The notes under the pieces: model-generated | The model's input: the letters and a program-made list of their open reading frames with translations, nothing else | The model's database searches: none | What the model was told of the DNA's origin: nothing | Shown here: positions 25,739-33,639 of the stretch, piece after piece | Layout: each line of letters opens with the position of its first letter | Numbering within the stretch: position 1 is the stretch's first letter | Assembly (NCBI GenBank): GCA_902492455.1 | Contig: CABULH010000008.1 | Location: 87,309 to 151,308, forward strand | Length of the DNA stretch: 64,000 nt | Reading direction: 5' to 3' | Source of the DNA: an uncultured Oscillospiraceae bacterium | Lineage (GTDB): Bacteria; Bacillota; Clostridia; Oscillospirales; Acutalibacteraceae | Made by a program: the position numbers and the translations under genes

Positions 25739-26880
25739 CAGTAATTCACCGCCTTTGCCAAATCATAATCGCTCCACCGTAATGTTAGGACGCGAGCCAT
25801 ATTTTCCTCTATGACCAGCATCTTTCCTTCCGGTGTATTCTGCGCTTTCAAGCTGAACGGAATCTCCTGAAGGGCCATAAAAACATCGTGCGCTGTCGCC
25901 GTTCCGCCGCCATAGGACATCTCGAACATTGCAATCGCCTCAAGTGCTGCTTTCTTCGGCAGACTGAGTTTTTTGCAAATACGAGTCATCGCATTGACCG
26001 GATACTCCAGTGTGATATCCATCAGGCTTTCCAGTTTCTTCACTGTGTCACCAAATTGCGCGAACAGCTGATCGAGAGCCGCCTCAAAATCCTCGACTTT
26101 CTTCTGATGCCGATGATCCACGGCAATGCAGCTTCCAATATGGAACGGATAGCGCATACCGCTCAAGAATGCGGTCACTTTAGCAGACGCCACACCGGTA
26201 TCGGATGTTGTAAACCGAATGCCAGGCATCAGCTTGCTCGCCATTTTTGATTTACCCTCTGCTATGAGCATCTTGGTATAGGTGCCAATCAATTCTTCTC
26301 TCTGATTTGGCAGGATCCATGCAGCGCTGGAAACAGAATGATCACTGTACCCAGACTCAAATTCATTGCCCGGGAATCTCTCATCCAGTTTCTTAGTCAG
26401 CACAGCGAGCAGCTCATTAATCGGTAAAACCGAGTAATCCGATGAGTCACCGGAATGAACTGCCGATACCTTTTCATCGCGAATCAAAAGCAGTGCCTCA
26501 GATGAAAATAAGTGGAGGCATTCGTTCAGAACCTCCGCCAGCACCTTTCGGCTGAGTTTGGGGAGCGCTGTACCGCCGATTTTTGCCCTGTCCAAAAGGC
26601 TTTTATAGGCTGTCATACGAACGGGATAGTATTGCCCATCGACCCGTATGGCAATGCCCAGATTTTCCGCTGTATCTGTGACAGCGTCCTGCGTGACACC
26701 GGCAGCGAACTTCGTAATATCACTATAGAGGGGTGATTTACTGTCCAGCGGCTCTACCTGCAGTTCGTTGACCTGGCAGCGATACCACCGGCTGTTTTTC
26801 GCCTGAGTGTCATGGTAGTCCTGCAGCATTAACGCAGAACTGAAGGTTGTGTAGAAGTTGTCCTCACATTGTTTTTGCAT
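25738..26880 (-). CDS. Hypothetical 380-residue protein, first gene of the recombination operon
   Basis: The protein shows no clear known motif. It has a conserved-looking region with IAIRVDGQYYPVRMTAYKSL and SRKVLAEVLNECLHLF. It may be a distant relative of DUF932 plasmid and phage proteins, but the match is weak. It is the promoter-proximal gene before the YqaJ nuclease. It lies after a leader with two terminators (26936-27026), so its operon is probably attenuated. Confidence 0.6.
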   Translation of the reverse strand: MQKQCEDNFYTTFSSALMLQDYHDTQAKNSRWYRCQVNELQVEPLDSKSPLYSDITKFAAGVTQDAVTDTAENLGIAIRVDGQYYPVRMTAYKSLLDRAKIGGTALPKLSRKVLAEVLNECLHLFSSEALLLIRDEKVSAVHSGDSSDYSVLPINELLAVLTKKLDERFPGNEFESGYSDHSVSSAAWILPNQREELIGTYTKMLIAEGKSKMASKLMPGIRFTTSDTGVASAKVTAFLSGMRYPFHIGSCIAVDHRHQKKVEDFEAALDQLFAQFGDTVKKLESLMDITLEYPVNAMTRICKKLSLPKKAALEAIAMFEMSYGGGTATAHDVFMALQEIPFSLKAQNTPEGKMLVIEENMARVLTLRWSDYDLAKAVNY

Positions 26881-26935
26881 ATGAAATGCTCCTTTCTGTT
26901 ATTGACGGTATTGCTACCGCCTTGATATATAACAA

Positions 26936-27076
26936 AAGCCAGCAACCCCTAAGGACTGCTGGCTTATGCCCAAAAAATTGGCCGGAAAACAAAAAAAGTG
27001 CCATCTGCAAAATTGCAAATGACACTCTGAATAACCTGAATACTATGGATTTCCACTTGGAAACCTCGAAACTATC
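26936..27076 (-). ncRNA. Leader RNA 1 with conserved hairpin and two terminators
   Basis: The leftward transcript from about 27076 has a hairpin at 27065-27047 (GGTTTCC paired with GGAAATCC). It then has a terminator stem 27026-27013/27010-26997 with T7, and a second terminator with arms 26957-26965 and 26936-26944. The hairpin and first terminator are similar to leader 2 (39.4 kb), with compensating changes. It fills most of the gene-free stretch 26881-27193. Confidence 0.65.
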
Positions 27077-27082
27077 ATAGTT

Positions 27083-27111
27083 ATTATAGCAGAGTTTTCC
27101 CGTATAGTCAA
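27083..27111 (-). promoter_or_regulatory. Promoter of leader RNA 1
   Basis: Leftward TTGACT (27111-27106), a 17-bp spacer and TATAAT (27088-27083) lie directly before the leader. Confidence 0.75.
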
Positions 27112-27193
27112 TTCATCGGAACAAAAAAGAGCATTCACTTATAATCTGAAAATTATCCCACCTTTACTCGTATTCATTCGCATCCCAAATTCA

Positions 27194-27301
27194 TCATTCT
27201 TTTTCCAAACGATTAGTGCGGTTTATCTGTAGTACACACATCACGACAACACCAATGAATCCGCCGAACATAAGACCGCTAAAAAAGCATATCCATCCCA
27301 T
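27194..27301 (-). CDS. DUF3789-like 35-residue membrane protein
   Basis: The short frame from the ATG at 27301 has AAAGGAG 9 bases upstream. It encodes one membrane helix (GWICFFSGLMFGGFIGVVVM) and a charged tail (QINRTNRLEKE). Length and the FGG-x-x-GVV-x-MC pattern fit DUF3789 microproteins of Firmicutes elements. It follows the methylase gene by 77 bases. Function is unknown. Confidence 0.7.
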   Translation of the reverse strand: MGWICFFSGLMFGGFIGVVVMCVLQINRTNRLEKE

Positions 27302-27378
27302 ATCTCTCAGCTCCTTTCCCGTTTTGACATATATAGAAAAAGAGGTGCCGCCGTAGCAACACCCCTTGATCTCATCAA

Positions 27379-28021
27379 CTATGCGCTCTGTGCGCTTGTC
27401 CGAAGGCTCCACAATCCTCGTCCGCTGCTCATAAAATGAGACGGATAGATTTGCAAGGTCTGCCGGATTTTTTCTTTCCACCACTGATTATTCTGTGCTT
27501 TTTTATGTGGCTCAATCTGTTCATATAGCCAGGAAAGCGTTACAGGTCCTGCGGCGCTTTCCAGCACAGACGCAACGACATCTTTCCAAGTGGCTCCCGG
27601 CATATCCCGAATATCCACTTTCCGCTTTTCTGAAAACAGAATCGGATAAGAAAGGGCATCGTCTTTGCGTACAATCATCACATATTCGTGCAGAATCGGA
27701 ATGAATTTTCCGCTGTACTGTATGTTATCCGAAAAGCAATTGTGTTGTGCCTTGATGATGATGTTCTCCAGTGTACCCGGCTTTGTAATTTCCGCCAGCA
27801 TACTAAACAGCGTTCCTTTTTTCTTTATGTCTCCCATCAGGACGGCGATACGGCCGCCTTTTTCAAGAGCAGAAAACTGTTTCATCATCGCATAGTTCAT
27901 CGCTTTGACAAACTCATCCCACTCTGCAATGCGCGACAAATCGAACTGGCAGGGGTTATATCCATACCTGTTTTGAACATCTGAAGCCCGGTACATCACA
28001 TCGGAGTATTTAATGATGGGA
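27379..28021 (-). CDS. DNA methylase, exon 2 (C-terminal part, after the group II intron)
   Basis: This frame holds the end of a DNA methyltransferase-like protein split by an intron. When joined to 30745-31049 it reads continuously as HPPYWDIPIIKYSDVMYRAS, giving about 315 residues. Here are EGGRIAVLMGDIKKKG-like strands (IAVLMGDIKKKG near residue 160) and a C-terminal helical part. An apparent internal ATG at 27999 is not likely to be the true start. The gene works only if the intron splices. The later part overlaps a small membrane protein frame region but not its chosen start. Confidence 0.8.
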
Positions 28022-28075
28022 ATAGGTAAAGATCATCTTCGGCATTATCCGCTAAGAGTCTTTTTCCCTTCCCTC

Positions 28076-28111
28076 ACACCGGGCGTGCGACTTTCATCGC
28101 ACCCAGCGCTC
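28076..28111 (-). ncRNA. Group II intron domain V
   Basis: About 36 bases with a central GATGAAAGTC tetraloop-like tip and complementary arms (GTGCGA/TCGCAC) match catalytic domain V. It lies between the maturase stop and the intron 3' end, as expected. Confidence 0.75.
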
Positions 28112-28149
28112 CATCAATATAATTTGCTCTGTCTACGCAGAAGCAACGT

Positions 28150-30027
28150 TTAACTTAACAACTTTTTCCTGTATTTTTCAGCTTGTCTAACAGCTTTCGG
28201 ACTGAATCCATCTTTACTTTTCTGTCCATGAACAAGTTTATGACAACTTCGGTGTGTGGAAGCCAAGTTGGATACTCTGTTAATTTCCGAGAGCGGTAGG
28301 TTTTTCCGAATGTGATGGGCATGATAGTCATCTCCATCGACAATTGGTTTTCCACAAATACGACAACGCATTTTATCTCGATTCAACGCATACATCCGGT
28401 TTAGAAAATACTCCAGATTATATATTGGTTTTGTTTTCCCGTAAGCTATCAACATACCCAATGTGGAGGAAGTCAATATTTCTTCCATCCTCGGAAGGGT
28501 CATTTTCTTTCGGGTTCTTTCCCAATGAATCGCTCGCCCTTCGACCGTATATGGCGTTTCTTCAGGCTTTTTGCAGTATGTCTTTTGATACTTGCAGAAC
28601 GCCGGAGAGGTTACACCGATGTATTGCCCTTCTCCAATGGGGATAGCGGCTAACATCGTCTTGTAGTTCTCATGCAATGAAAGTAGATTGCTCACATTAT
28701 TCGCAGAAACTAAAGTGCCACCTTTTCTCCGCAACGCATGAAGCGCTACCTGCTGTACTCTTAACCCATAGCGTGCCATTTCCAGATTGACATGGTTGGC
28801 AACACTGTAGTAGTTGATGAGTCCTCGGATTTTCGCATTTATCCTGTTGATTCTGTCTACCGATTCTGCCTTGTCCATCGACCTTTGCAGGAAAGATATG
28901 TCCTTTAGGACTTCCTCCATTTTTCGATTTAGCCTGTCTGCCTGCGGTTTCACAACCGGCTTGTACCCTCTCATTGCCGTTCCTCCGCGTGTTACCTTGT
29001 AGGTGAATCCAAGGAAATGAATTGGCTTTCGCTTAATGTTAGTTACAAGCGTCTTTTCCATGGATAGTTCCAGTCTGAGATTAACTTTGAGGTAGTTGGC
29101 AATTCGGCTTTTCCAGCGATTGGCATTTTCTCGTGAGTTAGTCAGCAGAATCCAGTCATCTGCGTACCTAACCAAATATGCTGGTTTCAGATTTGAGTAT
29201 CTGTGTAGTGACTGGTACTGGTTTCTACTGGATGAGTATGTGGTTCTGGTCTTTTTGTTTTCCCATTCCCGGGTTATCCATTCATCCATACTGTGCAGAT
29301 AGACATTTGCAAGTAGCGGACTGATGATGCCACCTTGAGGCGTGCCCAAGGGGTTTTCTGAGATTTCTCCCATTATCCCCGCCTTGAGCATGGCCTTAAT
29401 AATCATTAAAACCCGTTGGTCTCGTACTCCCATGTGCCACAGTTTCTTTATAAGAATTGTGTGGTTCACATTGTCGAAAAACTTGCTTATGTCTCCTTCT
29501 ACAATCCAGTAGTAACCCACGCGTGATACTTGGTCTTTTACTCTTTCGAGCGCCATGTGCGCGTCCCGCCATGGCCGGAATCCGTATGAATGCTTGAAGA
29601 ACTGCGCCTCCATAATAGGCTCTAATACAATCCGTACACATTCTTGGATAATCCTATCCATTATGGCGGGTATGCCAAGCGGCCGCTTTTCTGATTTTCC
29701 CGGTTTGGGAATCCATTTTCGGCGTACCGACATCGGGCGATAATTCTGGAACGACCTTTGGACCTTTGCAACAATTTGAGTATAATCCTGTTGGAGAATA
29801 TCTGCTCTCATGGTGCGCCCGTCCGTTCCGGCTGTCTCTGCCCCTTTATTGGCTTTTATGTTGTGAATGGCTGTCATTATGACCGTCTCACTTGCCATGA
29901 TTTCGAGCAGTCCACGGAAACCGCGAAAGGCTCCCGTTTCAGTCTGCTCTTTGGTGATGGAATACAATTTGTCTTGAAGCTGTCTTAATTCTGATTCCGT
30001 TTCAGGCACCTTGAATTGTTGTACCAT
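28150..30027 (-). CDS. ltrA: Group II intron reverse transcriptase/maturase (LtrA-like)
   Basis: I choose the ATG at 30027 since AAAGGGG lies 8 bases upstream. The product has 625 residues. Order: RT domain with YSFRP-like HSYGFRP, the GTPQGGIISP motif, the active-site YADDWILL near residue 300, the maturase X domain (FHFLGFTYKV onwards), and an HNH endonuclease at about 555-605 (CRICGKP then HAHHI and HKLVH). This multi-function protein splices its intron and makes DNA copies at new sites. The intact HNH domain suggests the intron can still move. Confidence 0.93.
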   Translation of the reverse strand: MVQQFKVPETESELRQLQDKLYSITKEQTETGAFRGFRGLLEIMASETVIMTAIHNIKANKGAETAGTDGRTMRADILQQDYTQIVAKVQRSFQNYRPMSVRRKWIPKPGKSEKRPLGIPAIMDRIIQECVRIVLEPIMEAQFFKHSYGFRPWRDAHMALERVKDQVSRVGYYWIVEGDISKFFDNVNHTILIKKLWHMGVRDQRVLMIIKAMLKAGIMGEISENPLGTPQGGIISPLLANVYLHSMDEWITREWENKKTRTTYSSSRNQYQSLHRYSNLKPAYLVRYADDWILLTNSRENANRWKSRIANYLKVNLRLELSMEKTLVTNIKRKPIHFLGFTYKVTRGGTAMRGYKPVVKPQADRLNRKMEEVLKDISFLQRSMDKAESVDRINRINAKIRGLINYYSVANHVNLEMARYGLRVQQVALHALRRKGGTLVSANNVSNLLSLHENYKTMLAAIPIGEGQYIGVTSPAFCKYQKTYCKKPEETPYTVEGRAIHWERTRKKMTLPRMEEILTSSTLGMLIAYGKTKPIYNLEYFLNRMYALNRDKMRCRICGKPIVDGDDYHAHHIRKNLPLSEINRVSNLASTHRSCHKLVHGQKSKDGFSPKAVRQAEKYRKKLLS

Positions 30028-30744
30028 AGACATCACCCCTTTCGAGATATTGCCATTTGGCTTTAGTCAGGTTTGCACATCGGCTTCCTCAAAGTTTGTT
30101 GTTAAGACTTACATTGACTATGCCCCTTCGCCATGTAGTTGGCTTTCCCAACCTCAGACTACTACGGGCTGCTGCCACTCAGATTCAACAGCCATTTCCT
30201 GCTGTTTAGAGACATTGCATACTGCCCTGCTTATCATTCTCTCCTGAGTTTCCGTTGTTCCCTATGATATATCCTTACATACTACCTTAGTGTCCGTGTC
30301 TACTCCGTCAGCCACCTTTTTGTCCGTAACAGGAGGACTAAAGGCACATATTCTCATTGGAATATGTACAGCAACAGGGAGAACATACGCCCTTGCCGCA
30401 ACTGAAAACCTAATAAGGCCTGCCACCCTTCATTTCGGATGACCCTACTTCACGAAGCTTGCTTCCCACGATTCTTTCCAACCCTCAGGGTTCTATACAC
30501 ATAGTAGTTTTATGGACTCCCGCATTACTTATTGCCGTCTCAGGCTATTTTCACGCGACTTCGCCGAGCTTTATACGGTATTCCGGCAATGGAATACCGC
30601 ATATCGGAGACTTAGAGCCTTGAACACCTGTTTTTGCTCAGTCCGGGAATTTCACCCGTATTTTCATCATAGAGTTCAAGCCTTGTTTGGCTTGTCTGTT
30701 TTTATTCCTCGTTTCCGAGACGGTTGTACAGAAACAACGCGCAC

Positions 30745-31049
30745 ATATCCCAGTATGGAGGATGCCAAAAAATAAATTCTGGTCTATCAGGTATTTCAGA
30801 ATTCATCATGTCAAACCCGCTGTGCAGATCGTAGAGCTTACTGCTGATGCCGCATTTGGCGGCGGCAGCACCTGTCGTACCGCTGCCGCACATATAATCA
30901 CAGATTTCAGACGGCTTGAAAAAGCCAATTAAGTCTTCGATCAGTTTCGGAGAACAGTTCCCACGATATTTGTTGTTTCCGCCTTCACCTCGTTCCGGAT
31001 AGGATACGATGCTGGTAAGCGGACGAATAGATTCGCTCGTATAAAGCAT
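30745..31049 (-). CDS. DNA methylase, exon 1 (N-terminal part, before the group II intron)
   Basis: From the ATG at 31049 (AAAGGAGGTG upstream) the first 101 codons carry methylase motif I (DYMCGSGTTGAAA) and motif IV HPPY (WHPPYWD). The intron is two codons after HPPY, splitting the Asp-Ile codon. Motif IV HPPY and motif I place it in the DNA methylase family that binds S-adenosylmethionine; target base and site are not readable. It follows a PQ-loop protein gene by 14 bases. Confidence 0.8.
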
Positions 31050-31063
31050 TGTTTACACCTCCT

Positions 31064-31561
31064 TTATGCGATGTGATAGTCATCCTTTCGCACATCTTCG
31101 TGCTGCACGGGATATTCCTCATCGCCGATAATAATGCTCTCTTCTTCCAGGCAGCCATTAGGGCTGTACGGACAGGACTGAATATTGTAAATCCGTTTTG
31201 TTCTGGAATTCACCTTGCAGGGCGTAACGATAACCGAACCGTCATCCCACTTGGATACATATAGAGCCTCTTTTTCTTCTGCACCTGTTTTGACTTTTCT
31301 CATTGCTATAATCAGCAAGCAGATGAAAATCACAAGCAACAGCGATACGCTGTTTGTTATCAAAAACATCAAGCCGCTTTCATTCAGCACAAGATTTATC
31401 GCATAGACCTCCATCAGTCCAATCCCAAGCACCATTGCGAGGTAGGTCCTCAGATTCAGATCCCTGCAGGAGTGCGTCGTGATAATTTGTATGATCTGCG
31501 GGATATACCCGAGCGCCAAGACAAAACCGCCCAGCAGCTGTAAATAATCAAAGAATGTCAT
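31064..31561 (-). CDS. PQ-loop (SemiSWEET-like) membrane domain fused to a soluble domain
   Basis: Residues 1-85 hold three hydrophobic helices and the PQ motif in LGYIPQIIQIITT, as in SemiSWEET sugar transporters. The last 75 residues (KWDDGSVIVTPCKVNSRTKRIY, then DDYHIA) look like a small beta-rich soluble domain found alone in Firmicutes elements. Such a fusion in a 165-residue protein is unusual. Membrane location is likely. Its ATG overlaps the upstream stop by 4 bases. No transport substrate can be inferred. Confidence 0.6.
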   Translation of the reverse strand: MTFFDYLQLLGGFVLALGYIPQIIQIITTHSCRDLNLRTYLAMVLGIGLMEVYAINLVLNESGLMFLITNSVSLLLVIFICLLIIAMRKVKTGAEEKEALYVSKWDDGSVIVTPCKVNSRTKRIYNIQSCPYSPNGCLEEESIIIGDEEYPVQHEDVRKDDYHIA

Positions 31562-32436
31562 TTTTCCTCAGCCTCCTCGTTTTTCTCCAGGTACTCTTGG
31601 ACAAGATCGTGAGCCACTTCCGAAATACAATCCCAATAATACTCCCAATAAGAATCATTCTTGTCGAGCGCTTTCTGTATGCGATCAGGAATTTCCGGAT
31701 CTGCACAGAGACGATGGTATTGCTCTTCCGTAAGAGAAGAAATTTCGTCCTCCTGTTCGATGTGAGACTTAAAGTCTTCAACTCGGCATTGGTCTATATA
31801 GCTGCGACCAATTATTCCGGCAGTCTGTGGAGACAATAAAAGCGTTTCCTGTACTATGGCGATTTCATAGTGGCTTTCGCTGTATTCACCGTCCACCCAG
31901 CATTCGTAATAATCGCTCCCTGCCTCGGTTCTGAAAGATTCATTATCATTCCACATCGGAATACAACCTTCATCCAGTTCCTTTGCCAGCTTCTCACACA
32001 ATATGCGTTTTGCTGTATGATAATCTGTGCAAGGATACACGGAATGGCCAGACTCACCGTCCACTGCCCAATCCTCAGTAACGAGGTAGATATTGAGCTT
32101 CGTCAGCTGTTTATCTGCCTGTTCGATTGTTTCAATCATCTCCGGCGCCATAATGACTTCATCCAAAGCGATATCCTCAATCGTCTTTTTACATTGATAA
32201 AGTTCCGAAAAACTCTTTTCCAGCTCTGCAATGTCATAGGGTAAAACCGGGTCATCAAACGAGCAATAGATATCCGGCGTTTCATTTTCGGTTTCTTTAT
32301 CCTCACCGTCACGGATTTCAATGATAGACCCCAAAAGTCCTTGGTACTCGCTGGCATCTGTTCCAACGATTCTATCGCCGATTTTATAGCAGACATCCTC
32401 GAAAAAGAACTCTGCTCCTGGTTGATTGATTATCAT
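31558..32436 (-). CDS. Large acidic hypothetical protein
   Basis: From the ATG at 32436 (AAGGAGG upstream) the product has 292 residues. The upstream extension lies inside the next gene and is rejected. It is strongly acidic, with Glu/Asp-rich helices (EIRDGEDKETENETPD, QEYLEKNEEAEEK). A region resembling a small antirestriction-like fold appears in the middle (WAVDGESGHSVYPCTDYHT) but I cannot name it. It is part of the leftward chain 33562-27194. Low complexity in acidic parts limits inference. Confidence 0.55.
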   Translation of the reverse strand: MIINQPGAEFFFEDVCYKIGDRIVGTDASEYQGLLGSIIEIRDGEDKETENETPDIYCSFDDPVLPYDIAELEKSFSELYQCKKTIEDIALDEVIMAPEMIETIEQADKQLTKLNIYLVTEDWAVDGESGHSVYPCTDYHTAKRILCEKLAKELDEGCIPMWNDNESFRTEAGSDYYECWVDGEYSESHYEIAIVQETLLLSPQTAGIIGRSYIDQCRVEDFKSHIEQEDEISSLTEEQYHRLCADPEIPDRIQKALDKNDSYWEYYWDCISEVAHDLVQEYLEKNEEAEEK

Positions 32437-32449
32437 ATTCAAGACCTCC

Positions 32450-33562
32450 TTATATGTGGTAATCCACACCGACAAGCACCGTATCATCGCTAAGCGAATC
32501 AATATACTCGTCAAGTATCGTATGCCAAGATTTTTGTTGTTCAGCTCCAACCTGGATGTCATCTTTAGACTGCCAGTCGTCTGTATCAACGATATCATGA
32601 ATATATATCGGGTATTTCCACTCTTTCGGCATAGCTTGTCTTTCCAAATAGGACTCCAATGACTCGCCTTTATAGTAGATATGCTCTCCATAATAGAAGA
32701 TCCCTTTTTCATCAATGCTACCGCTGAATCCGTCTTCTGGTTTTCCATCTGCAAACATACGCTGCAGCTTTTCAAACCATTCTGTTCTTTTTTGAGTTTC
32801 CCATTCTCGCATCTTCTGCCAGTCGATATCTTTCTTCCGGGCTGCGCACACCCATCTGTATCCTTCCGGGGCTACGAATTCCTTTTCCGAATTATACCAA
32901 CTGCGCTCTCCAGGGGAAAATTCTGTGCAGGTATCTTTGACAAGGAACATATCTGCCCATCGTCCGCCAATCGAATACCAGTCCCACATTGCATTGGGAT
33001 TGTACCAGTATCCATACCGTTCTTTCTGCTCATCAAAAGGTACCCCTTGTTCTTCAGCGTACTCCTCAAAAGTCCTAAAGAGTTTTGTACTAGGATAAGC
33101 AGGGATCACCATCATTTTCTTCGCTTTCTTTGTGCGTTTCATATGATGGAGCGGTCCCGCATATTTCTGAAAAACTTTACCGTCTGAAATGACGAACTTA
33201 TCCCAAAAATGATAGGAAGTCGCTTCTAAAATCGTACCATTCGGCAATCGGATACAGTCCGGTTTGCCGTTAAAATACGCTTCTTCCAGTTCTTCCGTCC
33301 GGTCATTAAATTCCAGATATTTCAGATCTTCGATGCCTTCGTCATATGGCTTCATAATTTGGCACACACTATGGTCAAGGGCACGGGCAAACTCTGTGGT
33401 AAGCCCCGACAGTCTCTCGATTTGCAGTTCAAGAACGATATTTTTTGAATCCTGCTTATAGGCTTCTCGTAATTCTTCCAGACATTTTTTAACTTCTTGG
33501 TTTTCTGCTGGATTTTCTTTGATTTTGGGCATTTCTACAGCCACCAATGAAATAAAGTGCAT
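32450..33562 (-). CDS. Hypothetical protein with NPNAMWDWYSIGGRW motif
   Basis: The 370-residue protein has a helical first third and a region with YWYNPNAMWDWYSIGGRWAD, a pattern seen in phage and plasmid proteins of unknown function. The remaining part is rich in Trp, Glu and Lys. No signal or membrane segment is present. It starts the short chain after a terminator at 33589-33615 and has RBS AAAGGAAG upstream. Function is unknown. Confidence 0.6.
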   Translation of the reverse strand: MHFISLVAVEMPKIKENPAENQEVKKCLEELREAYKQDSKNIVLELQIERLSGLTTEFARALDHSVCQIMKPYDEGIEDLKYLEFNDRTEELEEAYFNGKPDCIRLPNGTILEATSYHFWDKFVISDGKVFQKYAGPLHHMKRTKKAKKMMVIPAYPSTKLFRTFEEYAEEQGVPFDEQKERYGYWYNPNAMWDWYSIGGRWADMFLVKDTCTEFSPGERSWYNSEKEFVAPEGYRWVCAARKKDIDWQKMREWETQKRTEWFEKLQRMFADGKPEDGFSGSIDEKGIFYYGEHIYYKGESLESYLERQAMPKEWKYPIYIHDIVDTDDWQSKDDIQVGAEQQKSWHTILDEYIDSLSDDTVLVGVDYHI

Positions 33563-33588
33563 AATTTTCTTCCTTTCTCAAAGCAAAA

Positions 33589-33615
33589 GGGCAACCGTAG
33601 AAATCTCGGCTGCCC
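33589..33615 (-). terminator. Terminator after the VWA gene
   Basis: The leftward stem GGGCAGCCG/CGGTTGCCC (33615-33607 and 33597-33589) with T4 follows the VWA gene stop at 33640 by 25 bases. Confidence 0.65.
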
Positions 33616-33639
33616 ATTTTGTTGTATATAATGATGTTG

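Larger units (their letters stand above)
28022..30744 (-). mobile_element. Group II intron (2.7 kb) inserted in a DNA methylase gene
   Basis: Leftward, the intron begins with GTGCG at 30744 and ends with CCTAT at 28022. These ends fit the group II consensus (GUGYG and AY) and restore the methylase frame when removed. It encodes an LtrA-type reverse transcriptase/maturase/HNH protein. Domain V is at 28076-28111, with the pattern GAGC...GAAAGTCGCACG...GGTGT. The region between 5' end and ORF (30034-30744) is the structured ribozyme domain I-III part. Confidence 0.88.

Noticed and set aside
27379..27999. Stand-alone gene starting at 27999
   Set aside because: Joining over the group II intron gives a better protein with motif IV continuing into this part, so the ATG is internal.
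32437..32775. N-terminal extension of the 31558 gene
   Set aside because: It runs inside the 32450 gene in another frame; a strong ribosome site supports the start at 32436.
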